Shown in pieces: positions 8,305 through 17,309 of a stretch of DNA of 64,000 nt. How positions within the stretch are numbered: the first letter of the stretch is position 1; each line of letters begins with the position of its first letter. A program made the position numbers and the translations under genes. The stretch is from Clostridioides difficile_A (lineage in GTDB: Bacteria > Bacillota > Clostridia > Peptostreptococcales > Peptostreptococcaceae): the NCBI GenBank assembly GCA_945909635.1, contig OX246690.1, positions 930,001 through 994,000 of the forward strand. Direction: 5' to 3'. The notes below the pieces were generated by a model, which searched no databases, was not told where the DNA came from, and saw only the letters and a program-made list of their open reading frames with translations.

Positions 8305-9594
8305 ATGGAAGCACTTCAAAATAATTTGAGAAAATTTCTTCTTCCAATAGCACAAAAGATTGAAAAGCAGAGGCATCTCCAAGCTATAAAAGAAGGTATG
8401 ATAAGCATCACCCCAATAATAATTGTTGGTTCTTTAAGTATGCTATTTGTAGCTCTAAATAATATGTTACCTGAAGGAAGTGTAAAAACGTTATTATCTG
8501 AGAATATGGATACATTACTTATTCCAAATAAATTTACTATGAGCTTATTATCTATATACTCAGCTTTTTTTATAGCTCAAGCATTGGCTAAAAAATATAA
8601 TCTTAATCATGTGGAAATAGGTATGACAGCCGTTATAGCACAACTTGTTGTATGTGGGCAAATAGTAGATGGTGCATTAGATACAAGTTATTTAGATGCT
8701 CAAGGTTTATTTGTAAGTATACTAATAGCACTTTTAGTAGTTGATATTACTAAGTTTATGAATGATAAAAATCTTGTAATTAGATTTCCAAAAGAAGTAC
8801 CAAGTGTAGTAAATAAAAGTTTTAGAAATTTAACACCAATGATAGTATGTATAATGTTATTTACAGCAATAGCAGCAGTAACTAAAAATATACTAGGTCA
8901 GCCATTACCAGCTATTATAATGAATTTCTTAGCACCAGCTATAAGCAGTTTAGACAATGTCTTTGCAGTAATTATAATACTTTTTATAACTCAATTGTTA
9001 TGGTTCTTTGGGCTTCATGGAGCAGCAATAACTTCAAGTATATGGATGCCAATAGCAGCTACATATATGGCAGAAAATGCGACACTAATAGCAGCTGGAG
9101 GAGACCCAAAACATGTGTTTACAATAGGGTTTTACTATGGTTTCTTACAAGTAACTGGGTCAGGAATAACTTTAGGACTAGTATATCTTATGTCGAGAAG
9201 TAAGAGTAAGAGTTTAAATAGTATGGGAAAAGTTGTGCTATTACCATCATTATTTGGGATAAATGAGCCAGTAATATTTGGAACACCAATAGTTATGAAT
9301 CCATATATGTTTGTACCATTTGTATTTGGACCTGTGCTAGTTGGAGCACTTAACTTTATGGCTTTAAAATTAGGATTAGTAGGATTACCTATTGCAGAAC
9401 CTCCAGGATTTTTGCCTCCAGGAGTTGCAGCTTTTTTAATGACATTAGACTGGAAGGCTATAGTATTAGTATTTGCAAGTATAATACTTATGACCTTGAT
9501 ATATTATCCATTCTTTAAGATAATGGAGAAAGAGGAATTAAACAAAAATGCAGAATTAGCTACGGAATTAAGTGACGATAGCTTTGATTTTTAA
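8305..9594 (+). CDS. PTS lactose/cellobiose-type IIC permease
   Basis: A 429-residue polytopic membrane protein with about ten hydrophobic segments. It starts with the amphipathic QNNLRKFLLPIAQKIEKQRH helix common to CelB-type IIC proteins. The family's signature FGINEPVIFGTPIVMNP lies near residues 316-332, with the PPG-rich loop after it. It imports and presents the sugar for phosphorylation by IIB. ATG 8305 follows GGGAGAGG. The downstream glycosidase suggests that the imported sugar may be an alpha-linked disaccharide, which would be unusual for this IIC family. Confidence 0.9.
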   Translation: MEALQNNLRKFLLPIAQKIEKQRHLQAIKEGMISITPIIIVGSLSMLFVALNNMLPEGSVKTLLSENMDTLLIPNKFTMSLLSIYSAFFIAQALAKKYNLNHVEIGMTAVIAQLVVCGQIVDGALDTSYLDAQGLFVSILIALLVVDITKFMNDKNLVIRFPKEVPSVVNKSFRNLTPMIVCIMLFTAIAAVTKNILGQPLPAIIMNFLAPAISSLDNVFAVIIILFITQLLWFFGLHGAAITSSIWMPIAATYMAENATLIAAGGDPKHVFTIGFYYGFLQVTGSGITLGLVYLMSRSKSKSLNSMGKVVLLPSLFGINEPVIFGTPIVMNPYMFVPFVFGPVLVGALNFMALKLGLVGLPIAEPPGFLPPGVAAFLMTLDWKAIVLVFASIILMTLIYYPFFKIMEKEELNKNAELATELSDDSFDF

Positions 9595-9617
9595 CTAGTC
9601 ATTAGAAGGAGAAGGAT

Positions 9618-9947
9618 ATGATACCTGAAATAGAAGAAAAAGTATTTAGCATAATATCAGAATCGGGAGATGCTAAAAGTGATGTGATGATGTCCCTTAA
9701 AGAAATAAAAAAAGGTGACTATGATAAAGCTAAAAAACTTTTAGACTCAGCATCAGAAAAAATACAAACAGCATCAAAGAATCATTTAGAATTACTATCA
9801 AATGCTATGAACAGTGAAGATAGTGGAACTAATTTTTTAGTTGTACATTCTGAAGACCATTATTCAAATGCATTATTTGCTCACTCTTTAGTATCTGAGC
9901 TTGTAGACATATTTGAAATAATGGACCCAAGAAATGATAAGAATTAA
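9618..9947 (+). CDS. PTS lactose/cellobiose-type IIA component
   Basis: A 109-residue helical protein of the LacF/ChbA type. The presumed phospho-histidine is the first His in FLVVHSEDHYSNAL, near residue 75; the second His and the Asp are also conserved in the family. ATG is preceded by AGAAGGAGAAGG. It receives phosphate from HPr and passes it to IIB. The same phospho-relay may report to the PRD and EIIA-like domains of the LevR-type activator upstream. Confidence 0.9.
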   Translation: MIPEIEEKVFSIISESGDAKSDVMMSLKEIKKGDYDKAKKLLDSASEKIQTASKNHLELLSNAMNSEDSGTNFLVVHSEDHYSNALFAHSLVSELVDIFEIMDPRNDKN

Positions 9948-9984
9948 TTTTCATATAAATAGTGCTTGAAGTTTGGCTATAGTT

Positions 9985-10008
9985 TATTAATTTGGCAAAT
10001 TTAATAAA
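9985..10008 (+). other. Stem-loop between the PTS genes and the glycosidase
   Basis: TTTATTAA and TTAATAAA pair around a short loop in the 147-base gap after IIA. There is no T-run after it. It looks more like an RNA processing or stability hairpin than a terminator, so the glycosidase is probably still part of the operon. Confidence 0.4.
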
Positions 10009-10094
10009 TGAACTCCCTTTTGCTTTAAAGTACTAGTATTTATAAAGTTATTTATAAATATAGTAAATTTTTAAATAGAAAAGGAGAAATTGTT

Positions 10095-11423
10095 ATGGAG
10101 AAGTTTTCAGTAGTAATAGCTGGTGGAGGAAGTACATATACTCCAGAAATCATATTAATGTTGTTAGATAATCTAGATAGGTTACCATTAAGAGCTATTA
10201 AATTGTATGACAACGATGAAGAAAGACAAAATAAAGTAGCTAAAGCCTGTGAAATATTAATAAAAGAAAAGGACCCTACTATAGAGTATTTAGCAACAAC
10301 ATCCCCTGAAGAAGCTTATACAGATGTAGACTTTTGTTTGGCTCATATAAGAGTGGGAAAACTTGAAATGAGAGAATTAGATGAAAAAATACCTCTAAGA
10401 CATGGGATAGTTGGTCAAGAAACATGTGGACCAGGTGGAATAGCTTATGGAATGAGGTCCATAGAAGGTGTGCTTGAAAATATAGACTATATGGAAAAGT
10501 ATTCTCCAAATTGCTGGATGTTAAATTATTCTAATCCAGCATCCATAATAGCAGAAGCTGTTAGAAGGTTAAGACCTACTTCTAGAGTAATAAATATCTG
10601 TGACATGCCAATAGGTATGGAGCATAGTATAGCAAAGATTGCGGGGCTTGAATCTAGAAAAGATATGGATATAAGATATTTTGGATTAAATCATTTTGGT
10701 TGGTATACTTCAATTAAAGACAAAGAAGGAAATGAACTTTTGCCAAAATTAGTAGAGCATATAAAAGAGTATGGATTTATAAATGGTGAAGAAGGAATGA
10801 AAAATGATAAGAAGGATAGCTGGTTTGAAACTAATTTATTTACTAGAGAAATAGTAAAAACAGATTTGACTACAATACCAAGTAGTTACTTAAAGTACTA
10901 TCTATTCCCAGATTATGTTGTAAATCATTCTGATGTAAATTACACTCGTGTTAATGAAGTAATTAATGGAAGAGAAAAAGAAGTATTTAGCTCATGTGCA
11001 TTAATAGAAAAGCAAGGGCATTCTAATGGCAGTGGACTTGAGATAGGAATACATGCAGAGTTTATAGTTGATTTAGCTACAGCTCTAGCTTTTAATACTC
11101 ATGAGCGTATGTTATTAATAGTTCAAAATAATGGAGCTATAGAAAATATACAATCTGATGCGATGGTTGAGATTCCATGTATAGTTGGAAAAGATGGGTA
11201 TGAACCATTATCAATAGGAAAAATACCAACGTTTCAAAAGGGCTTAATGGAACAACAATTAGCAGTTGAAAAGTTAGTGGTTGATGCTTGGATTGAAAAA
11301 TCATATAATAAACTGTGGCAAGCGCTTATGCTATCTAAAACAGTTCCAAGTGCAACAGTAGCAAAAGAACTATTAGATGATTTAATAAAAGCAAATAAAA
11401 ATTATTGGCCAGAACTTAACTAA
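10095..11423 (+). CDS. GH4 6-phospho-glucosidase, probably alpha-specific
   Basis: A 442-residue NAD- and Mn-dependent glycoside hydrolase of family GH4, ATG with AAGGAG upstream. The N-terminal Rossmann motif is AGGGSTYTPE (about residues 9-18). The metal-binding cysteine is C169 in CDMP (169-172), and H200 lies in GLNHFGW. From family knowledge, CDMP marks 6-phospho-alpha-glucosidases such as GlvA, while 6-phospho-beta-glucosidases carry CN(V/I)P. It would hydrolyse the phosphorylated disaccharide delivered by the PTS to glucose 6-phosphate plus a hexose. It is the last gene before a terminator. Confidence 0.88.
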   Translation: MEKFSVVIAGGGSTYTPEIILMLLDNLDRLPLRAIKLYDNDEERQNKVAKACEILIKEKDPTIEYLATTSPEEAYTDVDFCLAHIRVGKLEMRELDEKIPLRHGIVGQETCGPGGIAYGMRSIEGVLENIDYMEKYSPNCWMLNYSNPASIIAEAVRRLRPTSRVINICDMPIGMEHSIAKIAGLESRKDMDIRYFGLNHFGWYTSIKDKEGNELLPKLVEHIKEYGFINGEEGMKNDKKDSWFETNLFTREIVKTDLTTIPSSYLKYYLFPDYVVNHSDVNYTRVNEVINGREKEVFSSCALIEKQGHSNGSGLEIGIHAEFIVDLATALAFNTHERMLLIVQNNGAIENIQSDAMVEIPCIVGKDGYEPLSIGKIPTFQKGLMEQQLAVEKLVVDAWIEKSYNKLWQALMLSKTVPSATVAKELLDDLIKANKNYWPELN

Positions 11424-11457
11424 GAATAATATATGGTTTTTTAGAATATTTAATTTA

Positions 11458-11490
11458 TAAAGGTGTTAGCTTTAGAAGCTTTCATCTTTA
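11458..11490 (+). terminator. Intrinsic terminator of the PTS operon
   Basis: TAAAGGTG-TT-AGCTT and AAGCT-TT-CATCTTTA form a hairpin with a three-base loop. It is followed by TTATTATTT, 35 bases after the glycosidase stop. Confidence 0.65.
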
Positions 11491-11717
11491 TTATTATTTA
11501 AAAATTTTACTATTAAAGTAATAACAAATTGCATATTATTTTTATAAAGGTTTCTATAAAATACTTAAAATAATTCTATATTTTGTCTTTAAATATAATA
11601 ATATTAAAAAATTTACACTTTTAACAGGATTTATGTAAGTGTTTATAGAAATAAATAAACATGTACATAATACATAATTATTTTACAATCCTAAAATATG
11701 AGAATGGAGAGATGGCT

Positions 11718-12572
11718 ATGAAGTGGAGAGATTATGCTGCTGATGTAAATTTATTTGAGGATTTTGATAAGAGTATCAAGCCTCTAACTGACGAACAAAG
11801 AAAGAAAAATATAAACACTTTAATTGCATATTTTTCAAAAGAAATTCCTTCTAAAATATACAATTTATCAAATGACGAAATTAAGCCTAGAGATATACTT
11901 AGAGGACTTTTGAATGTATATCCACCAAAAGAAATTGCTCCAGAAATACTTAATATGTTACATAATTTATTGTTAATTGAATGTGAAGAAAGAGAGTTAG
12001 TAGATGTAAATGATATAGAAGAAGTAGAGGAAGGTATTGCTATATGGAGAGGTAATATAACAAGTTTAAAAGCAGATGCAATAGTGAATGCTGCAAATAA
12101 TAAGCTATTAGGATGCTTACAACCATTACATTTATGTGTAGATAATGAGATACATTCATGTGCAGGTCCTAGGCTTAGAGAAGATTGTGATAAAATAATA
12201 AAAAAACAAGGTCATTTAGAATATACTGGAGATGCTAAAATAACAAGAGGTTATTGCCTACCTTCAAAGTTTGTAGTACATACTGTTGGTCCTATTGTAT
12301 CTGGTGGTCAACCAAGTAAAGAACAAGAAAAGCAACTACTTCATTGCTACAAATCATGTTTAAACACAATAAAAGAAATTGATGAAATAAAAAATATTGT
12401 TTTTTGTGGAATTTCTACAGGAGTATTTGGGTATCCAAAAAAAGAAGCAGCTAATCTTGCTGTAAGCAGAGTTAGATTATGGTTAAAAGAAAATCCTGAG
12501 AAAAACTTAAAAGTTGTATTTAATGTGTTTACTGAAGAGGAAGAAGAAAAATACAGAAGAATATTTAAATAA
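11718..12572 (+). CDS. Zinc-type macrodomain protein (probable ADP-ribose hydrolase)
   Basis: About 284 residues. ATG 11718 sits six bases after GGAGAG; ATG 11712 in the same frame is also possible. The first 100 residues are helical, as in SauMacro/SpyMacro-like proteins. The macrodomain begins at WRGNITSLKADAIVNAANN. A Cys-x5-His-x-Cys motif (LLGCLQPLHLCVDNEIH) matches the zinc-binding loop of zinc-dependent macrodomains that remove ADP-ribose from proteins. It ends with the phosphate loop GISTGVFGYPKKEAA. In other Firmicutes such genes accompany SirTM and GcvH-L; no such partner is present here, so it stands alone. It has its own leader and no obvious operon partner. Confidence 0.85.
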   Translation: MKWRDYAADVNLFEDFDKSIKPLTDEQRKKNINTLIAYFSKEIPSKIYNLSNDEIKPRDILRGLLNVYPPKEIAPEILNMLHNLLLIECEERELVDVNDIEEVEEGIAIWRGNITSLKADAIVNAANNKLLGCLQPLHLCVDNEIHSCAGPRLREDCDKIIKKQGHLEYTGDAKITRGYCLPSKFVVHTVGPIVSGGQPSKEQEKQLLHCYKSCLNTIKEIDEIKNIVFCGISTGVFGYPKKEAANLAVSRVRLWLKENPEKNLKVVFNVFTEEEEEKYRRIFK

Positions 12573-12745
12573 TATTATATAATAAAATTCTAAAAATCTT
12601 TATTATATAATATAATAATTTATTAATACTAAATAAAATTTGTAATTTTAGTACATTAATGGGTATAATAGAAATCATAAGGGTAATATAAGTAATTGTT
12701 CTATTACTTAAAAATATAATCTAGGAAATTGTATGGTAAATAAAT

Positions 12746-13726
12746 ATGAAAAATAATTTTAAAAATTATATTAATTTAAGCGATAAAGTTATAATTATAT
12801 CAGTTGTGTTTCTGTTAATTCTATTAATTGTATCTTATATATTTGGTAAATTAGTTTATGATAGCTCAGTTGGTTCAGAACAACTAATAAAAAAAGAAGA
12901 TGTGATAAAAGTATTTTCTAAGAGAAAAGATAAGCCTCTAGAGAAATTAAAAAACTATAAGACAGATGAATTAATGATACAAAGTTCTAATAATTACAAA
13001 CTTGAAAGTATTTTTATAACTTCAAATATAAAGACAAAAGATACTATTATACTTGTTCATGGAATAGGAAGTTGCCACTATGAAATGCTAAAGGTAGCAT
13101 ATGGATACTTAGATAAAGGTTATAATGTATTAATTTATAATCAAAGAAACACAGGTAATAGTGGAGGCGATAATTATACATTTGGCCTTTATGAAAGGTA
13201 TGATTTAGATAGTTTAGTTAAATTTATAAAAAATAAATTTCCAGATGGAAGATTAGGAATACATGGATTTTCTATGGGTGCAGGAACAGCTGCTATGCAT
13301 ACAGAGATAAACTCTAAAAATGGAGATGTGGATTTTTATATATTGGATTCTCCTTATTCTGAAATGAGAGAAGCGATTAGAATGGGAGTAATAGAAAAGC
13401 ACATACCAAAGGTATTAGTCGATTATGTAATAACATGTGGAGATTTATACAATAAGTTTAAATCTGGATTTTGGTACAGTGATGTAAGACCAGATGAGGC
13501 AGTTAAAAAATCTAATGTCCCTATACTATTTATACATGGAACAGAAGATAATGTCTGTGATTATAGAAATAGCCAAAAAATGTATGATTTAGTTAAACAC
13601 GATAAAAAAGAGATATGGATTATAGAAGGTGTTGGTCATGTTGATGGATATGAGCATGATAAAACAGTATATTTCAATAAAATTTTTAAATTTATAGATA
13701 GTAATGTTGTTAATGATAAAAATTAA
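12746..13726 (+). CDS. Membrane-anchored alpha/beta hydrolase
   Basis: 326 residues with one N-terminal membrane segment (about 14-38, VIIISVVFLLILLIVSYIFG), placing the hydrolase domain outside. It carries the oxyanion motif VHGIGS, nucleophile S176 in GFSMGAG, the acid in HGTEDNVCDYRN and histidine in VEGVGHVDGY-type context near the end. The catalytic triad is therefore complete. The family (peptidase S9/S15-like or BAAT-like hydrolases) includes esterases and peptidases; the substrate is not predictable. ATG 12746 has only a weak ribosome site. A terminator follows. Confidence 0.8.
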   Translation: MKNNFKNYINLSDKVIIISVVFLLILLIVSYIFGKLVYDSSVGSEQLIKKEDVIKVFSKRKDKPLEKLKNYKTDELMIQSSNNYKLESIFITSNIKTKDTIILVHGIGSCHYEMLKVAYGYLDKGYNVLIYNQRNTGNSGGDNYTFGLYERYDLDSLVKFIKNKFPDGRLGIHGFSMGAGTAAMHTEINSKNGDVDFYILDSPYSEMREAIRMGVIEKHIPKVLVDYVITCGDLYNKFKSGFWYSDVRPDEAVKKSNVPILFIHGTEDNVCDYRNSQKMYDLVKHDKKEIWIIEGVGHVDGYEHDKTVYFNKIFKFIDSNVVNDKN

Positions 13727-13735
13727 TTGCATATT

Positions 13736-13783
13736 AATAGCTTATTTATTTTGGTATTTATCAAAAATAGATAAGCTATTTTT
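13736..13783 (+). terminator. Intrinsic terminator after the alpha/beta hydrolase
   Basis: AATAGCTTAT (13736-13745) pairs with ATAAGCTATT across an A/T-rich loop, followed by TTTTC. Confidence 0.75.
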
Positions 13784-13927
13784 CTGTTGAAATATAAATA
13801 ATATTTAGTAATGTGAATTAATTTCTAGTAAAAATGAAAATAACTACCAATTAAATTCATTTATACCTCAAATGAAAGAGTTAGTATTATATTACAATAA
13901 AATCTAAAGAAAAGAGAGGTAGTATAT

Positions 13928-14377
13928 ATGAAAAACAAAGATAATAAAGATAAAGACATGTTGAATATGAAAGTGTTAAGGGGGTTAGGATTACTATTAA
14001 TACTTTTTGATTATACAGGAGATACTTTAAACTTTTATAATTTCTTTGCAAAACCATTGGTATCGGGAAGTTTATATCAGCTAGGAGGTACTGATTATAT
14101 TGTATTTTTGTTATTTATTGTAGAATGTATATACCTAGTGGGAAGATATATCTTAAAAGTTAAAATAAATTGGTGTAAAGTTATTGAAAATGAAAAGGAT
14201 ACTTTTATAAATAATTTATTAGTTGAAAAAATACAAGAAGAAAGCAATATTGTATATAATGTATTAAATTCATACATATTGCCACATATATATAATAAAG
14301 GAAGAGTGTTGCTTGTTAGAATACATCATATGCTAATCTATGTTAAGGAAAAGTACTATTATGTGAATATCTATTAA
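13928..14377 (+). CDS. Small membrane protein of unknown function
   Basis: 149 residues, ATG with AGAGAGG about nine bases upstream. Two hydrophobic stretches are visible: about 18-33 (LRGLGLLLILFDYTG) and 55-72 (DYIVFLLFIVECIYLVG). The C-terminal half is charged and Tyr/Ile-rich, probably cytoplasmic. I recognise no family. It stands alone between a terminator and the convergent mod regulator. Clean ribosome site and normal codon use suggest a real gene. Confidence 0.6.
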   Translation: MKNKDNKDKDMLNMKVLRGLGLLLILFDYTGDTLNFYNFFAKPLVSGSLYQLGGTDYIVFLLFIVECIYLVGRYILKVKINWCKVIENEKDTFINNLLVEKIQEESNIVYNVLNSYILPHIYNKGRVLLVRIHHMLIYVKEKYYYVNIY

Positions 14378-14460
14378 ATATAATAGTACTATGAAATTTA
14401 CTATATTGAAATTTGTATTAAAGGCTAAATTTAATATGGTAAACATTTTTAAAAATGCAC

Positions 14461-14539
14461 AAAAAATCGCAATTTATTTTGACCTTAAGTTATAAGTTTT
14501 GTGAAAAATTATAAGTCTTATGAAATAGATTGCGATTTT
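14461..14539 (-). terminator. Terminator hairpin of the mod regulator gene
   Basis: AAAATCGCAAT (14463-14473) and ATTGCGATTTT (14529-14539) are perfect 11-base complements. Read on the minus strand the hairpin ends in ATTGCGATTTTTT, five bases after the regulator's stop. The loop is long (55 bases) but internally pairable. Confidence 0.65.
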
Positions 14540-14543
14540 GATT

Positions 14544-15473
14544 CTATACTTCTGCTATGATTTTACCTGTATCAGTTAAGTCATACCCACCAAGACCTTG
14601 AAGTTCAGCCTTAAATTCAGCTGAGTTTATTATGTTAATTATGGTTTGGTAAACTGGATTTTGTAAGTCTTCTTTTTTGATGACTAAATCATAACGTTCC
14701 TTGTGAAGAGGAATAAAGTCAATATTATTTACTTGTAATGCTGCTTTTTCATTCCCTAAACCAACATCAGCTATTCCACGAGAAACAGTACTTGCAACCC
14801 CAAGGTGTGATAATTCTTCATTGTCATAACCTTTTATATGGTTACCATTAAAATTTAGAAGTCTAAGTTTACCATCAAGTAGAACTCTAGTACCAGCACC
14901 CTTTTCTCTGTTGACAAGAGTTATGTTTGGTCTAGTTAAATCTTTCCAAGCTTTTATTTCTTTAGGATTACCTTTAGCAACATAAAAACCTTGCATTCTG
15001 TAAGCTAAATTTATAAGAACACATGGGATTCCTGGCAATAGTTTTTTAACAAAAGTGCTATTATATTCATCTGTTTCAAAATCCCATAGATGAGATGATG
15101 CTATAGAAACCCTACCATTATATAATTCATATAAAGCATTATAACTACCTATATAAGAGCGAAATGTATTTACTCCATCTAATTTTTTTTCAACAGACCT
15201 AGCTAAAATATCTAATATTACATCTTGACCAGAAATAATAACTTTAAAATTATTATTTATAGATATATTCTTATTGTTAAATTGTGTATCTTTTATTTTA
15301 CCAGTCTTTTGACTATTGATATATTCTTCAACATCTTTAATATCAACTCTTATTTTTTTCCCTACTTTATAAGAAGGAAGTTCACCTCTTTTGATTAATT
15401 CATATACAGTATTTTTTGTTATCTTTAATAATTCAGCTACCTCGACAGGCGTCAAAGATGATAATGAGTCCAT
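14544..15473 (-). CDS. HTH plus PBP-like domain regulator of the molybdate operon
   Basis: 309 residues. Residues 1-55 form an excisionase-type winged helix (LTPVEVAELLKITKNTVYEL ... SYKVGKKIRVDIKDVEEYI). The rest is a periplasmic-binding-protein-like domain with a signature SHLWDFETDEYN and NREKGAGTRVLLD, as in cytoplasmic molybdate sensors (PBP_like family). It is divergent from modA with 192 bases between the starts. It probably senses molybdate or a similar oxyanion directly and controls modABC through the iterons just upstream of modA. CTCCATAT on the plus strand just upstream (GGAGG on the coding strand) supports the ATG at 15473. Confidence 0.82.
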   Translation of the reverse strand: MDSLSSLTPVEVAELLKITKNTVYELIKRGELPSYKVGKKIRVDIKDVEEYINSQKTGKIKDTQFNNKNISINNNFKVIISGQDVILDILARSVEKKLDGVNTFRSYIGSYNALYELYNGRVSIASSHLWDFETDEYNSTFVKKLLPGIPCVLINLAYRMQGFYVAKGNPKEIKAWKDLTRPNITLVNREKGAGTRVLLDGKLRLLNFNGNHIKGYDNEELSHLGVASTVSRGIADVGLGNEKAALQVNNIDFIPLHKERYDLVIKKEDLQNPVYQTIINIINSAEFKAELQGLGGYDLTDTGKIIAEV

Positions 15474-15599
15474 AATACACCTCCATATAAGGTTATTTTA
15501 ACATTAAAAAAAGAAAAATGTAGGAAAATATTTAAAAGTAATATAAATAATTTACTTGAAAATTTATTAGTAGGTATATATAATTAAGTTATACGTAAC

Positions 15600-15629
15600 A
15601 AAACATGATAAAACATGATAAAACATATT
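15600..15629 (+). promoter_or_regulatory. Tandem 10-bp iterons, candidate mod operator
   Basis: AAACATGATA is repeated exactly twice (15601-15610, 15611-15620) and is followed by AAACATATTG as a partial third copy. The 10-bp spacing places the copies on one helix face. The block lies in the divergent region between the regulator and modA, 37 bases before the modA ATG. Confidence 0.55.
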
Positions 15630-15665
15630 GAAATGTGTATCAAATTTACAAAAAGGGAGATTGTT

Positions 15666-16478
15666 ATGAAAAAAATATTGGGAATATTAGGGCTCGTTGC
15701 ATGCTTAACTTTGGGGACAGTTGGATGCAATAGTAATCAAAGCAAGAAAGATGATGAAAAACAAGAAAAAACAAATAAAAGTAGTGATACAGTAGAGTTA
15801 AACATATCGGCTGCTGCAAGTTTAAAAGAAGCAATGGCAAAGCTTGAAGAAGAATACAAAAAAGTTGATTCAAATGTAAAACTTATAGTTAACTATGGAG
15901 CATCAGGTTCGTTACAACAACAGATAGAACAAGGAGCACCATGTGATTTATTCATTTCAGCAGGACAAAAACAAATGAAGGCATTGGATGAAGAAAAGTT
16001 ATTAGTTTCTGATACAACGAAAGACTTAGTAAAAAATGATTTAGTTCTTATTTCTTCTACTGATAGTGATATGTCTAGTATGAAAGATTTGACATCGGAT
16101 AAAGTAAAGAAAATTGCTGTTGGTGAAGCTGAAAGTGTTCCAGCAGGGAAATATGCAGATGAAGTATTAACTAATTTAGATTTAAAAGATAAATTAAAAG
16201 ACAAGTTAGTATTTGCAAAGGATGTAAAAGAAGTTTTAGCATGGGTACAATCAGGAAATGCTGACGTTGGATTCGTTTACTTTAGTGATACTGTTAATAA
16301 TGATAAGATAAAAGTAGTTGAAAAAACAGATGAAAAAACTCATTCACCTATTACATATCCAGTTTCAGTAATTAAAGCTAGTAAAAATGTAGATGCTGCT
16401 AAGAAATTTGAAGAGTTTTTGTTAAGTGATGCAGGTCAAAAGATTTTTGAAGAATTTGGGTACAAAAAAGTAGAATAA
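15666..16478 (+). CDS. modA: Molybdate ABC transporter substrate-binding lipoprotein
   Basis: 270 residues from ATG 15666 (AAAGGGAGA seven bases upstream); an earlier in-frame start at 15615 would add an unlikely 17 residues before the signal peptide. The signal is lipoprotein-type: MKKILGILGLVACLTLGTVGC, with the lipid-bearing cysteine at residue 21. A Lys/Asp/Glu-rich linker follows. ModA motifs are visible: AAASLKEAM, NYGASGSLQQQIEQGAPCDLFISA and the hinge VPAGKYADE. It binds molybdate or tungstate outside the cell for ModBC. modB follows after a large hairpin. Confidence 0.93.
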   Translation: MKKILGILGLVACLTLGTVGCNSNQSKKDDEKQEKTNKSSDTVELNISAAASLKEAMAKLEEEYKKVDSNVKLIVNYGASGSLQQQIEQGAPCDLFISAGQKQMKALDEEKLLVSDTTKDLVKNDLVLISSTDSDMSSMKDLTSDKVKKIAVGEAESVPAGKYADEVLTNLDLKDKLKDKLVFAKDVKEVLAWVQSGNADVGFVYFSDTVNNDKIKVVEKTDEKTHSPITYPVSVIKASKNVDAAKKFEEFLLSDAGQKIFEEFGYKKVE

Positions 16479-16557
16479 GTTTACAAATAAGTTATGTATA
16501 TTAAGTATAAATTATATATAAATAAATGAAAATTGAAAATAATTGTATATTATAATA

Positions 16558-16607
16558 AAATGGAAATAGTGAAGTTAATAGACATATTAATTTCACTATT
16601 TCCATTT
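16558..16607 (+). other. 23-bp stem-loop between modA and modB
   Basis: AAATGGAAATAGTGAA (16558-16573) and TTCACTATTTCCATTT (16592-16607) pair perfectly. A G-T wobble and six more pairs (TTAATA/TATTAA) leave a four-base loop GACA. The hairpin ends seven bases before the modB ribosome site. No T-run follows, so it is more likely an mRNA-stabilising, processing or translation-control structure than a terminator. Confidence 0.8.
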
Positions 16608-16625
16608 AAAATTAAGGAGGGAAAA

Positions 16626-17309
16626 ATGGGAACAGATTGGTCACCTTTATGGATATCACTTAAGACATCTTTTTTGTCAACAGTGATAACTTTTATAATA
16701 GGAATATTTGTGTCATATATTATGGCTAATTATAGAGGCAAGTGGAAGGGTCTTATAGATGGGTTATTTACACTCCCATTGATTTTGCCACCAACAGTTG
16801 TAGGCTTCTTTTTATTATTGCTATGTGGGAAAAATGGTTTTGTAGGTAAGTTTTTGTTAAGTTTTGATAAGACTTTAATATTTAGTTGGACAGCAACTGT
16901 AATTTCAGCAGTAGTGGTGTCTTTTCCTATGATGTACAGAACTTCAAGGTCAGCATTTGAACAGATTGATAATAATATGTTGTCAGCTGCGAGAACATTA
17001 GGTCTTAATGAATGGAAAGTGTTTTTTAAGATTGCAGTTCCATTAGCATGGCCTGGAATAATTGGTGGACTGGTGTTGTCATTTGCTAGGGCTCTTGGAG
17101 AATTTGGAGCAACACTTATGGTAGCTGGTAATATACCTGGAAAAACTCAAACTATGCCAATAGCTATATTTTTTGCTGTGGAAGGTGGAGATATGAATAA
17201 AGCTATGATGTGGGTTATGATTATTGTAGTGATATCTATAGCAATGATTTTATTGTTAAATTATTGGTCTGAATTTCAGCAGAAAATTATAGGAAAGAGG
17301 TGTAGATAA
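16626..17309 (+). CDS. modB: Molybdate ABC transporter permease
   Basis: 227 residues from ATG 16626, five bases after AAGGAGG; the longer frame from 16533 would run through the intergenic hairpin and is rejected. Five to six membrane segments are visible, starting at LWISLKTSFLSTVITFIIGI. The ATPase-contacting EAA loop is AARTLGLNEWKVFFKIAVPLAWPG near residues 121-143. It forms the membrane channel for oxyanions delivered by ModA. The modC start follows directly after the modB stop. Confidence 0.92.
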   Translation: MGTDWSPLWISLKTSFLSTVITFIIGIFVSYIMANYRGKWKGLIDGLFTLPLILPPTVVGFFLLLLCGKNGFVGKFLLSFDKTLIFSWTATVISAVVVSFPMMYRTSRSAFEQIDNNMLSAARTLGLNEWKVFFKIAVPLAWPGIIGGLVLSFARALGEFGATLMVAGNIPGKTQTMPIAIFFAVEGGDMNKAMMWVMIIVVISIAMILLLNYWSEFQQKIIGKRCR

